A DNA stretch of 64,000 nucleotides from Acheta domesticus (lineage: Eukaryota > Arthropoda > Insecta > Orthoptera > Gryllidae): NCBI GenBank assembly GCA_031308135.1, contig JAHLJT010003656.1, positions 71,442,984 to 71,506,983 of the forward strand, in the 5' to 3' direction. Position 1 is the stretch's first letter. Every line of letters starts with the position of its first letter. The translations under genes and the position numbers were made by a program. The notes under the pieces were generated by a model. That model searched no databases, was not told the DNA's origin, and saw only the letters and a list, made by a program, of their open reading frames with translations. This document shows, piece by piece, positions 35,251 to 45,571 of this stretch.

Positions 35251-36405
35251 CTATTTATTTATTTCATTTTTACCTCGAGTGCGTGGTCGAAGGAAGTATC
35301 GTGTCCCAGCAGTGACAAGAGGTGAGGAAGGAGGGGTGACAGATGTAGAGGAATGAATAGTGGGAGAGGTAATACACGGATTAGGTTCAGGGGATAAGGT
35401 AATTGGGTCCAAAGGGGTCCCAGGGGATGGAAGAGAACTAGGAGGTGTGGGTGGGGATGGGTCTTGGGCAGGACACTGCCAAGTTTGTGAAATGATGTGT
35501 TTTGCAAGCTCACTACCGAGTGCATGTTTTCCGACAAGGTTCAGGTGAAGACCATGTCGGGTGAAGTGTTTTTCTGAGAGAAAGTTTAGCTCAAACAATT
35601 TAACATGTGTGTCTCTCAGATGCAGTTTCAATTGGTTGTTTGCGTGACTAATTTCTTTGCATAGTGTGGGCTTGTTGTACCAGAAGGGCAGAGTCGAGAC
35701 TACAATGTTCGTGTTTTGGGCGGCACGTTGTAATTTGTCAACATGTTCTTCAGGTGTAAAGTGACCACCCAAATTAATGTCATTCTGCCCTCCTATGATA
35801 ATTACAGTATCCCGTTTGGTGAGGGTTTTTGTGTGCGTGTCCAACTCACTGGTCACGTCGGCAAACCTCCCGTTAGGTTTAAACACACACATGGCAGAGA
35901 AATTGGTTGGGAGTTTCTCACTGAGCAGGGAGGAGATTTGTCGCCCATGGCTATCTGCTAAAATGAGTACCTTTTTGATGGGCTCAGTGGGAATGTCCTT
36001 GTTTTCTGGTGAGCCAGTTTGCGCAACTCTACGTGTCTTTGTTACTTTGTGCTTGCTAGCCTGTTTGCGTTGGTTTGTGAATGGACGTGTCGATGATGGG
36101 TGGGGGTGGTGAGGATTGGGAAGGCAAGGAAACTCATTGTAGTAGTCTAATACAGAAAATCTGTTTTGAGTCGTGATTGGTGGTGGTGATTGTGTTTTTG
36201 CTTCCGCGAATGGACGGTTGGAGGTTTTTGCGGTGTTGCCTATTGTTGTCCAACCGTCTGTGTTTTGAACGACCTCTTCGAGCCTTCGGATATGTTCATC
36301 TAAATTACTGTTGATGTGTGTGAAGGCTTTCAGAAGATCGGCTTTGAGAGCGTAGAGAGTAGAGAGTGTATAACGATTAGTAGCCATGTCACGAATGCGT
36401 GTCAA
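35251..36405 (-). CDS. LINE ORF1 with SGNH-hydrolase (esterase) domain
   Basis: 384 codons. Residues 1-50 look helical and may oligomerise. A proline-rich region follows. From about residue 140 comes an SGNH/GDSL-type fold: block I KVLILADSHGRQ (serine in DSH), block III IIIGGQNDIN (asparagine), and block V RHGLHLNLVG (catalytic histidine). The C-terminal 60 residues are proline/serine-rich, ending in a basic tail. ORF1 proteins with an esterase domain are known in CR1/L2-clade elements and are thought to act in RNP or membrane interactions. The frame is intact, so the insertion is relatively young. Confidence 0.85.
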   Translation of the reverse strand: MTRIRDMATNRYTLSTLYALKADLLKAFTHINSNLDEHIRRLEEVVQNTDGWTTIGNTAKTSNRPFAEAKTQSPPPITTQNRFSVLDYYNEFPCLPNPHHPHPSSTRPFTNQRKQASKHKVTKTRRVAQTGSPENKDIPTEPIKKVLILADSHGRQISSLLSEKLPTNFSAMCVFKPNGRFADVTSELDTHTKTLTKRDTVIIIGGQNDINLGGHFTPEEHVDKLQRAAQNTNIVVSTLPFWYNKPTLCKEISHANNQLKLHLRDTHVKLFELNFLSEKHFTRHGLHLNLVGKHALGSELAKHIISQTWQCPAQDPSPPTPPSSLPSPGTPLDPITLSPEPNPCITSPTIHSSTSVTPPSSPLVTAGTRYFLRPRTRGKNEINK

Positions 36406-37157
36406 GTGCGTGGTAAATATGAAAATAAGTAAATAGATAATTCAGAATACTACAAAAAAATTACTCCCTAACTTATCTTTTAAATTTAATTGTATTAACT
36501 TATTTAAATTACGTTACGTATTTATTTAAAAATAACGGTGATCTGATTCTAATTAGTATTTAAATGTGATTAATTAAATTCAAAAAGCGTTCAGTGTATT
36601 TAAAAGATTGAAGCTGCAAACTAATAAATACAATTAGATTACTATACTTTACCTACTGAAAGGCCACGAAATTCACCACTTCCACAAATTTAAATATAAA
36701 GTTCAAGTCTTTCCGTTACTGTGGTTACGAAACTTTGAATTTTTATGTTTTCACAATTTTCACAACACTTTCACTAATACTTCAAAACTTTACGCAAATT
36801 TCAATTAATTTACAGAGAAAATTTAATATTAATGGTCTTTACACTGTTGAAATGAACGTTTGTCCGTTACGCCGTCTTTTAAATAAAATATTTGGATTAC
36901 TTCTTTTTTCACTGCTTCGGACAATATAAATCTCTTTCAGCTTATCTGTAACAAGTAAACAAGTAAAGAAGACAGTTTAACAGCAAAAGTCACCTGAAAT
37001 ATGTAGAAAAGTAGCTGAAAATTAGTAAAATATTGGAGCACAGCCACAGCACGTCAGTCACGTAAGCAAGCCAGCCAACATTCCAGTATTCTTTCGGCTC
37101 TTAGCACGGGCAAGATGCCTTTCAGACTTAAAATATTAACATACATCACAAATGATA
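36406..37157 (-). other. Probable LINE 5' untranslated region and remaining hAT DNA
   Basis: Upstream of ORF1 on the minus strand. The LINE 5' end should lie in this stretch, but no target duplication could be matched to the 3' side (32250-32336), so the border is unknown. Confidence 0.4.
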
Positions 37158-37312
37158 GGGGCCGTCCATAAATTATGTAACGCAAATTTCGAGTATTTTC
37201 AATACCCTCTCCCCCCTTGTAACGCACTTCCCTATCTCTCTGTAAAGCAGCGTAACGCTGCCTCAGACCCCCTACCTCCCCCTTTAGCGTTATGTAATTT
37301 ATGGATGACCCC
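37158..37312. mobile_element. 155-bp MITE (GGGGCCGTCCATAAATTA ends)
   Basis: The left end reads GGGGCCGTCCATAAATTATG. The right end is its near-perfect inverse, CATAAATTACATAACGC on the minus strand, closing with ...GATGACCCC. ATA flanks both sides, which could be a 3-bp duplication. Degraded relatives with GCGTTACGTAATTTACGG occur at 51760-52402. It is nested inside the hAT element. Confidence 0.75.
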
Positions 37313-37650
37313 ATACGGATGCCTGAAATGGGTTGAAAATTTAATTTGAAACATTTTTGTATAAAGAATGTTATTATACATTTTTAATAAAAAAATTTAA
37401 ATCTCATGTGATCTTTTATTGAACGTGAATGATTGTTTAAAAGAGAAAAAATAGGATAGAAGATATTGGTTGGTTGTATTTTGTATTTTCAAAAGTATTT
37501 TAAAATACTATTTTGTATTTTGTATCTAAAATACTTCTATGAAAGTATTTTGTATTTGGTATCTAAAATACTTTCGGCGAAGTATTTTGTATTTTGTATC
37601 GAAAATACATTTTTCAAGTATTTTGCCCAACCCTGTATATATATATATAT

Positions 37651-39396
37651 CACTTATACCGAAACCTTCCGTGAAATATCGCCAATCGAAACCCCCGGTC
37701 TGTCAGACTCCCATTTTATACTTGTGTTGTTTATCTTATAATTGTTATTATTTATCTAATTAATTGGTTGGAAAAGTAATTTGAAGCGAGTTTATTGAAA
37801 TTTGTGAAGTTTTTGTTTATTTTAAGTAAGAATTTGTTGCATTAAAAATACAAGTAACATTTTTATATGATAAAATACAATGAACACTGAACTATTTCTA
37901 AATGCAAACCTAAACCTATTTAAATATACATTATTTCTTCCCTAGTAACATTATTAGAATTCATATTTACAGAACAACATTTAAAATTAAGAAAGAAAAC
38001 TGAAAACTGTGTTTAATTTAATACAACGCTCAGATCACGGTATTGTACAAATGTCCTTTCACTGACTTTTATTTTCTACATCTTTTGAACAAGCTACACA
38101 CATTTTTCGACTGCATTCAATTCAGACAGCTTTCTTACATCTGATGCATTTGTATGCAGTTTTCCTTTTTTTAACTGATGGACAAGTTGAGCAGGTCTTT
38201 CTTGTTTCCAAGCGATCGCTAGGCCCTTCGTCTCCTGCTTCTCCTTCTGCTTCCTGTCGTCCCTGAGGTAGATTTTCTCACAAAGCCTTCCTGTTAGTTT
38301 CTTTCAAATCTCGCTGAATAGTTGGCATAGAAAATCACTGAAAATGAGTCGGCTAAAGGCATCTTTTGTAAATAATATGTGATTTTTTCGTCGTTTGGTC
38401 TAAGGACCGATGCAACTAAAAGCAAACCAATAAGAGCATTGATTTTTTCAAAATCTGTGTCTCTATATTGTTCTTCTTAGTTTGAGTTGATAATCTCGCT
38501 CTCACGCTTTGTATTTTCATGTTGGTGTTTACAACTATTGTATGTACCATTGTATCATCGAACAATAGCTTCCAAACATCTATTTTTGTTAGTTGGTTTC
38601 CCAAAGTTCTTGCTCGCCCTTTTATGCCTGGCAAAATACTTGTAATATTTCTGGCAGGTGTTCTAACATTCCTTTTTGGTTCTTTACTACTCCATGCATT
38701 AGGAGGACTAGGTTCTGATTTTTTCATTCTTTGTAAGTAAAATTCCTTCGGTTCTTCAGTGTCATATCTCTGACTCACACCACTTGCATCCTGTTCAATG
38801 CTCCTCTCTTCCAAGAGAAAATTGTTATCATCCTCATTCTCTTCTGAAGAAGAGTCTACTGAAGAAACTTGGTCCGTGTGATTTACAACCTTTGCATTTT
38901 GAATCACAAAGTCCGAGTCTTCGTCTGAATCGTCTACAACGCTGCTGTCGCTATCCGTATTTGCAAAATCTTCGTTATAAAGCAATGCAGGAATGCAGTC
39001 ATCGAAGTCTGGATTGTTTGGGGTGTAGTACTCTAGATGGTTCACTGGGTCGAGACATTCTATTTCAAGAGTGTGACACAACAAATATAAAATGTTAAGA
39101 ACTAAAATTCACTAAGGAGAAAAGGATGCATACGCACAACGAAACTCTCGGTACGTCAGACCTCCGCACAAACGACGTGAACAGAAACCCTCGGTCACTG
39201 AGACTGCCACGTTTCTCACAAAAGCACTGTCAAGGGCAAATGATTCCCAGAAACTGAGCAGCAGTCCGTTCAGTGTGGAGGGGGAAGGGATGGAGGAAGG
39301 TACTAGGGAGATAAGCTGCCCATGTTGAACAGTGTTGCCAATTTTATCTACTGAAATTTCACGGAGGCCTGAGAGACCGGGGTTTCGGTGTAAGTG
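37651..39396 (-). mobile_element. piggyBac-like element 4 (internally deleted)
   Basis: The left end CACTTATACCGAAACC (37651) is mirrored by the inverse of CACTTACACCGAAACC at the right (39381-39396). Repeats around GTCT-N3-AGAC palindromes occur near both ends (37698-37708 left; 39150-39162, 39194-39204 and 39366-39378 right), again one at the left and several at the right. The flanks are AT repeats, so the TTAA usual for piggyBac is not seen. It directly adjoins the AT tract into which the hAT element inserted. Confidence 0.7.
38075..39084 (-). pseudogene. piggyBac transposase with central deletion
   Basis: The N-terminal open part (39084-38416, 222 aa) has the acidic DSDSSVVDDSDEDSD region. 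It is followed by TPARNITSILPGIKG and a WKLLFDDTMV motif, the usual entry to the PGBD domain. After a frame shift it continues with INALIGLLLVASVLRPNDE (about 38450-38395). It then jumps to the zinc-binding tail CSTCPSVKKRKTAYKCIRC (about 38210-38130). The catalytic centre with the three aspartates is missing, so it is dead. It is only distantly similar to elements 1-3. Confidence 0.8.
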
Positions 39397-40068
39397 ATAT
39401 ATTATAGGTGATATGTAACAGTAATAGCAAATTTTCCAGGTTTCAATGTCAAACAATTAAATATATTTTAAACAATTGTCAGATTGTAAAAGATGCAAAG
39501 AAAAGAATTGCATAATATTAATGTATACAATTTACAACGGAACGCAGCATGATAAAACTTTAGAAAATCACAGTGTGGTATATAACGGCGTAAAAGAAAG
39601 TAGAGGTTGAGCATTACAAAATCAAATAAGACAGACTAAAAACGTACAGTTAGAGAAAGAAATATCTTAATTTTGAGAAAAATTGCTCGATAATCCTTCA
39701 TATAAATTGGTTAATTTGTTAGATTCTACCTGAGTATTTAAGCAAGAAGTATCTAATATTCGAATATTAACCTAGTAAACGAGTCATTTTCGCGGGCTAA
39801 AATTTGTATTTCCTGGAAATTTACGTGAAGGGAAGTTGTAATTCTTGCCTTTCCGGCTCTCACACGCAACCAAACTTTATAAATGAAGTCTCTAAGGATT
39901 TCAAGGAGACGTGACGAATTGCATTTTTACTATAAAAACGTGAGGTACTAAGTAAAGAGAAGGTTTTCTAATGATGTGCCAAAAACAGCGATTTTCCGAC
40001 AGACCAACACGTGTTGTGGGGCCCGCATACTGAAAAAAGTAAGTAAAACATCTTTTTAATATTTGATA
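39397..40068. other. AT-rich spacer, no gene seen
   Basis: Short frames only. Nothing recognised. Confidence 0.5.
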
Positions 40069-40209
40069 TACAGGATGAGTCAAAAAGAACTTAACAACTG
40101 TCAAGGCATATAAATGTTCATTGAGATGACTTACAGAATTGTTACAGGTGTCATTTTGTTCTCAAGATTTACATCAAATTACCACTTTGGTTCGATGTGA
40201 CTGCAATTG

Positions 40210-40873
40210 GTGATGCTGCAAACATCCCACCGAAAATCAATTTCTTCCCACACTCGTGCCAGCAAATCGGGCGTAACCTCTGCAACGGTAGCGTGGATTC
40301 GAGTTTCAAGGTCTTGTAAATTGTTTGGTAAGGGCGGAACATACACCCCGATCTTTAATGAAATCCCAGAGAAAGAAATCCATCGGTGTCAAATCTGGGG
40401 AGCGAGGTGGTTATGCAATGGGCCCTGCACGACCAATCCACCGACCTGGGAAACACATTCACTTTTGGACTGTCATGAACGTAATCAAGGGTTTCATGTG
40501 GATTTTCGGTGCCCCATATTTCACAGTTGTGAGTGTTTGCCACGGTGTAAGATATATCTTACACCGTGGTGTTCACCTTGCCATTGAGATGAAATGTAGA
40601 CTCATCACTGAAGATTGTTTTGTTCAGGAATGGCTCGTCCTCCTCCACCCTATTCAACATTTCTACACAGAATTCTCCACGCGCAACTTGATCTAAATCA
40701 GTAACTTTTTGTATCATTGTCAATTTGTGTTGTTCCAAATGTAAACGTTTACGTAACACTCTCCATACAGTCTTTTGTGGAATACCTGAGGACTTTAGCC
40801 GCAAAATAACACCTGTAACAATTCTCAATAAACATTTATATGCCTTGAAAGTTGTAAAGTCGTTCTGCCTCAT
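40210..40873 (-). pseudogene. DDE transposase remnant of the mariner-like element
   Basis: Read leftward from 40873: a KTVWRVLRKRLHLEQHKL region (helix-turn-helix linked), then FCVEMLNRVEEDEPFLN, and IFSDESTFHLNGKVN with the first catalytic aspartate. After the palindromic insertion it resumes as THNCEIWGTENPHE and DSPKVNV. A deletion then removes the part that would hold the second aspartate. The C-terminal pieces PDLLARVWEEIDFRWDVC lie in another frame near 40280-40210. The order matches the insect transposase family often annotated as DUF4817/transposable-element protein. It is inactive. Confidence 0.85.
40533..40577. mobile_element. Minute 27-bp palindromic insertion, copy 1
   Basis: The insertion 40542-40568 (arms ACGGTGTAAGATA and its reverse complement; with the preceding C it is a perfect 28-bp palindrome) lies between GTGTTTGCC (40533-40541) and GTGTTCACC (40569-40577), 7 of 9 identical. 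Removing it with one repeat restores the transposase reading frame KVN-THNCEIWG. That shows it is an insertion and not part of the mariner-like element. Confidence 0.8.
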
Positions 40874-40950
40874 CCTGTATTTTTTGTACAGTTTACCACC
40901 TTTTTACAATACTGGCAAAAAAAATACACTCCGTCCACAGTAAACCTTTT

Positions 40951-40995
40951 CCAGAAATCACGGTGTAAGATATATCTTACACCGTGCCACAAATC
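40951..40995. mobile_element. Minute 27-bp palindromic insertion, copy 2
   Basis: Identical 27 bp to copy 1 at 40960-40986, between CCAGAAATC (40951-40959) and CCACAAATC (40987-40995), 8 of 9 identical. It lies only about 400 bp from copy 1 but outside the mariner-like element. Confidence 0.8.
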
Positions 40996-41339
40996 CACTA
41001 TTTTAGTAACGAACTTATTGATCTTTCTCTTTTGGCATTATAGGAAGCATGCTTAACAGGAACAGGAAATTTACTGATCTGGCATGCGCCAAACTTCGAA
41101 AATAATACAAAATTATTATTGGAGAAATCTCCGCCTATCTTGTGTAATTCTACATTTCATTCATTTTATTGTTTATAATACTTGGTTTACAAGTTTCAAA
41201 CAATGTCATTGTTCTTAGATAAATACAATTAGCACTAACCGTAATAATAATTAATTAAATCATAAATTATAAACTTAAGTTACTACAACTTGTTGCTTGT
41301 CCTAAAGAAATAAATAACTTATCATATAGTAAGAAATAT

Positions 41340-42190
41340 ATAATTATTGTAGCATTGCTCTCTTTGTCTATGATAATTCCGTTGGTTTATAAGGGCAAGT
41401 TTCAATTAAGTAATTTTTTAGTGCTTTTTTGAATTTAGTTTTGCTTAACTCGTTAATATGGTTAGGTAGTTTATTGAAGAGTAACGCAGCATTCCTATAA
41501 GGATCCTTCTTTGAGGAGGATTTTGCAGAGTGCATCCTGTGATAGTTTTCCTTTCCTCTAGTGTTATGTTGATATAAACATTTATTTTGAGTTACGTGAC
41601 AGTTATTGTTTTTCATGAGCAGAATTATCCTAAATGCATAAATTGCAACAACAGTCATTTTTTGTATTCTTTGTAAAAATGTTTACAAGATTGGTTAGGA
41701 TGCAGCTGGAAAATGCATCTCAGAGCTCTTTTCTGTATTATGTTGATATAAACATTTATTTTGAGTTACGTGACAGTTATTGTTTTTCATGAGCAGAATT
41801 ATCCTAAATGCATAAATTGCAACAACAGTCATTTTTTGTATTCTTTGTAAAAATGTTTACAAGATTGGTTAGGATGCAGCTGGAAAATGCATCTCAGAGC
41901 TCATAAGCCTGTCCATGTTCCCTACACTTGTTGCTCCCCATATTTCTGTGTCATATTGAATATGAGAGTATATAATGCCGTAATATGTAGTAATGAGCAT
42001 TTTCACTGTCATATATTTTGGGATATTTCTCAGTAAGTAAATGTTAGAATTAATTTTTTTGCATATGGCATTAATGTGCTCGTTATATGTTAGATTTTGA
42101 TCAACGTGGATTCCAAGAAATTTATAGTTTTGCACTTGGTGTACATTTTGATTGTTTATTTCAATATTTATTTTGTCATTTAGGGTTTTT
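41340..42190 (-). pseudogene. LINE reverse-transcriptase C-terminal relic
   Basis: Minus-strand pieces of the end of a non-LTR ORF2: YKFLGIHVDQNLTYNEHI and CKKINSNIYLLRNIPKY with YGIIYSHIQYDTEIWGAT (42135-41869), and further on NTRGKENYHRMHSAKSSS and FNKLPNHINEL (41658-41368). The order matches the region after the FADD motif in CR1/Jockey-group elements. It is a 5'-truncated copy, with a 165-bp internal duplication (41564-41902) that disrupts the frame. It is not the same family as the LINE at 32-36 kb. Confidence 0.82.
41564..41902. repeat. 165-bp direct duplication inside the LINE relic
   Basis: 41564-41728 is repeated without a visible difference at 41738-41902, with nine bases (TTTTCTGTA) between them. 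The copies begin TTATGTTGATATAAACATTT and end GCATCTCAGAGCTC. Apparent identity points to a recent duplication. Confidence 0.9.
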
Positions 42191-42239
42191 TGTGATGACT
42201 AAATTGCATTATATATGTTTTGTTTATGTTTAGGTTCAT

Positions 42240-42930
42240 ACATTTATTACATTTATGAGTGCATGTGCTTTAAATAATGGCATATCACGTTTCTCGAAAA
42301 CTCAGTCGTTTTCTGTGAAAATTAATTCAAAATTCCCCATTTTCAGAAACGCTCAAACGCCATTTTCACATAAATAGCTGAAAATGTTTTCTTCAAACTT
42401 TTCGAATTAATAGTGCTAATAACACTCTTTAATATGACGTAAAGTTAATTTGGGGATATTTTTTTGTTTTTTCAAAAATTACAAATATGTTTTGTTTTTG
42501 TTTTTAAAAAATCTCTCAGGCCGTTAATATGCACATATCCAGCAATTTGTAAACACTGTTGTATTTGTGAGATAATATGCTTTAAATGATTTCTAGTGAA
42601 GTTTTTCGAAAACTCAAAAATGTTTTGTAATAAAGAGCTTCAAATTTCGAATTTATAGTAGAGTCAAAACGCCATTTTCTAAAAAACTGCTCCAAATTTT
42701 TCTAAGACATTTGCCATTTAGGACGAGGTTTTACTGTTCTGTAATAATATTCTGAAAATAATATTTCCTTTCTACTATTAGGAAACCGGAAAAATTAATA
42801 AAATGTCAAAAAAATGTAGTTTGGGCGGCAATAGATGGCAGCTGGCAATAGTATGTGACGAGTCCGATAAGCTAGCCGAGACCAAAAGAAATAGAAAATT
42901 AATACGGGAAAGTCTCTGCCATTCTGTAGC
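42240..42930. mobile_element. Truncated copy of the ACTTTCCCGTAT element family
   Basis: Parallel in order and orientation to 49730-50400: shared GAGTGCATGTGCTTTAAA, CATTTTCAGAAACGCTCAA, CTCTTTAATATGACGT, and the end ATACGGGAAAGTCTCTGCC. The left half is missing. Non-coding. Confidence 0.8.
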
Positions 42931-44594
42931 ACCATTAGTTTGTTAAATGAAATCTAATCTAAAAATCAGTTCTTTAAAAAAGATCATGTCCATTTTTTAA
43001 AAATATGTATAGTTTGGCGTAAATTTGCTAATTTTAATTTCACATACTGCATTTGCTAACCTTCAGGAAATTGATTGGAATGTGACAATTGCATTATGCT
43101 CCGCCAGACGGCAGTTGTGGTACTGAGAATTCCGTCTCATTGTTGGGACAAGATTTAGATGTACGAAATGCAGTTTTAATTGGCGAATTTGTGTTGATAT
43201 TTGCTTGAAAATATCTAGTTTTTGCACCTAATGTTCTACGATTTGTAATGAGTTTTACAAAAAATTATGACTGAGATGCGTTATTTAGGATAGAAATTGC
43301 ATCAATTGTTCGAAACAAGTGTTGGTAAATGATCCTTAAAAATAAAAGACATGGTTCGTTTCCTGGGAAACAAATCATATTTCGTTACACCAAACGTTAC
43401 ACCAAATTCCATTTAACAGGAATGAAGTTTGTAGCGCTAAAACATCCAACAAGAGGGAGTGCATGAAGAAGCGTGCTAAATATCGTAGTAAATACTGAGG
43501 CACACTTTACCTGTCGATTTACGTGGAAAATATATTATAATACTTTTTTTCGTTTTAACAGTGGATTCAGTGTACAAAATTAACCGTGACCGTAAGGATG
43601 ACATGGTATTTCCACGAATGGAACGTCCGATATTCGGACGACGACAGGATAAATAAATCTTCATTCATATTCTTTCTTTTTTCAGCAAAGTGATAAACTA
43701 GACTGCCTGGTTAACTTTTGTGCTGATTTGCAAACGCATTCCTCAAATCATTCACAATGGACTCCAAAACGGCAGACGTCGATATTGAGGAGATAGGATT
43801 CAGAATCATCGAGGTACCATAAATTGTAATAAAAAGAAAACTTTTCTACTGATCTTACATTTATTGATATTCAGAATTGAAATACAAAATGCTCATCATA
43901 AAATAAGTCAGATGATAAAATTTCAGGATAAAAGGGCTATCAACCACAATAGTAGGCTTTAAAAAATGTTTACTTTGTAGAAAATTCAGTCATACACGTG
44001 TTTCGAGATTTTTTTCCCATCATCAGTGGCTCTACAATATTAAAAATTCAGTGAACAAATTAGCACATTAATAACAAAGGAAGTACATAAATTGATTCAA
44101 CATTAAAATTCTTTTAATAGAGTACTTACCCAAGTAACACAGATTAAACACACATTAAGTATACATACACATATATGTGTTCGGCACTTTTCGTCCTCGG
44201 CACTTTTTATTCCTCGGCAATTTTCGTCTCGATCAATTGGCAATGCCAACCATAAGGGGAACGTTATTAACAAACTATAATGTACCTGTAACCTTAGCGC
44301 AGATACTCTAGGCAGTTAGGCAATCGCCGATGATATTATAGCGGGTAACGTTCAACATCCCTATACAGTATTTGAAAAACTCCCACGAGTGTGCGTGAGT
44401 GCGTATGTGCGGTTCCGTTCTCACGGTTAGACCACTTCCCGTCCATCAATCCAGACATATGATGCGTCAATCGACGCGTCTCGGTCTCCTGATGGGGAAC
44501 TGATAATTTGTTTTCGGATCCGGGCATAAGTTTCAAATACATTTCCAAAAATGTGTTTTTTCGTGTTTTGGTGCTACTATCTTAGTGAGTACGC
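42931..44594. other. Stretch without a gene
   Basis: AT-rich with short frames only. A segment at 44190-44230 has three related CGGCACTTTT/CGGCAATTTT copies. Otherwise nothing recognised. Confidence 0.5.
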
Positions 44595-44654
44595 CTGGAA
44601 ATAAACCAACGCCACCTAAATAGATCTATGTAGGTGGCGTTGATTACACTCCAG
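44595..44654. repeat. 60-bp symmetrical hairpin
   Basis: CTGGA, seven unpaired bases, the 12-base stem CAACGCCACCTA, two bases, a central TAGATCTA, two bases, the inverse stem TAGGTGGCGTTG, seven bases and TCCAG. The two halves are exactly equal in length. No direct repeat flanks it. It could be a small foldback element, a recombination or terminator-like structure, or the core of an old MITE. Confidence 0.7.
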
Positions 44655-45571
44655 TGTCCAAAGGCATTTTCCGTCCAATCTGTCATTATTTTCTTTAACG
44701 ACGTTGGCAACACTGATGTTGACATCTTTAAGTGAACAAGTGGAATTAATTTTAACAAGTGAATCGCGCGGCATATTTTATTTTAATTTTTATCCATAGG
44801 CTTATAACCATATTTTTAAAATAAAATTTGCGAACAGTATTGCCTAGGAAGTTATTGAATTTGAAACATTTCTAGTGAATACGGAGAAAAAATATTGTAA
44901 GTAATGTTAGAGAATGAATAAACGTTTTTACGTTCGACTTCTCACTTTCACATGCCTAAGTGTACAAATACCAATTTTCAAATGAATGTGACCCAGAACT
45001 TATTCTTCTTAAATTTAACTAACACCTTTTTCACATAATCATATAAAACTGCCGCTTTTTAATGTTTCTATAGTTTCTAATGCAAAACGATTAATATAGC
45101 AACTGCGGAACTAGAAGCGAACACAAATTAGACTGACTTTCTAGAGACTTCAGAAATTAGGGGAGAAAATATGGAAGTGTTAAGCAAATTCGGGAAAGAT
45201 ACTGTATTTGTGGGAGATCTTACGATCGGGGATACAAAAGATTTATCTTTCTTGAGTAATTAAAGTACCTTTATCGTCATATGTATTATTGGACACTTGA
45301 TTATTTTTTAGTAAAATACAAAATACAAGATCGGCTAGAGTACATCGCAACAAATAGATTGCCAAGATCAGGAGCGCGTGCGCCACCGTCCGGAGCACTC
45401 AGGGGAGTAGATAAAAACATTTTATCCCCTACAAAATCTTTCTCCCGAAATACAGTGGTCAATATGTAGTTTTAGCACTACCAATACAATGACAGCGTAA
45501 GCAGGTCAGGCTCACATGAGCGACCAGTCCATCAGCTGGTGACAGTGGATTAAACAACAGTAACTCATTAA
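44655..45571. other. Spacer without a gene
   Basis: AT-rich. Nothing recognised. Confidence 0.5.

Larger units (their letters stand above)
30422..37635. mobile_element. hAT element of 7.2 kb carrying a LINE and a MITE
   Basis: Left end CAGAGTTGGGCAG (30422) is mirrored by TGCCCAACCCTG at 37624-37635. Both ends continue inward with many GTATTTTGTATTT-type subterminal repeats, in opposite orientation at the two ends. Such dense subterminal repeats are usual binding sites of hAT transposases. The flanks are TATATATA on both sides, which fits an 8-bp duplication but lies inside an (AT)n tract, so its length is ambiguous. No hAT transposase motif is recognised in the 3 kb not taken by the LINE and MITE, so it is probably non-autonomous. 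Confidence 0.8.
40071..40877 (-). mobile_element. Tc1/mariner-like element relic with long inverted ends
   Basis: Ends CAGGATGAGTCAAAAAGAAC and, inverted, CAGGATGAGGCAGAACGAC, continuing for about 80 bp (both contain TCAAGGCATATAAATG and ATTGTTACAGGTGT). Flanked by TA on both sides (40069-40070 and 40878-40879). At 807 bp it is an internally deleted copy. A minute palindromic insertion interrupts its transposase at 40542-40568. Confidence 0.85.

Noticed and set aside
40541..40568. Perfect palindrome as a transcription terminator or transcription-factor site
   Set aside because: The 9-bp direct repeats, the interruption of a transposase frame and the repeated occurrence explain it better as an insertion. 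A regulatory role is not excluded but has no support here.
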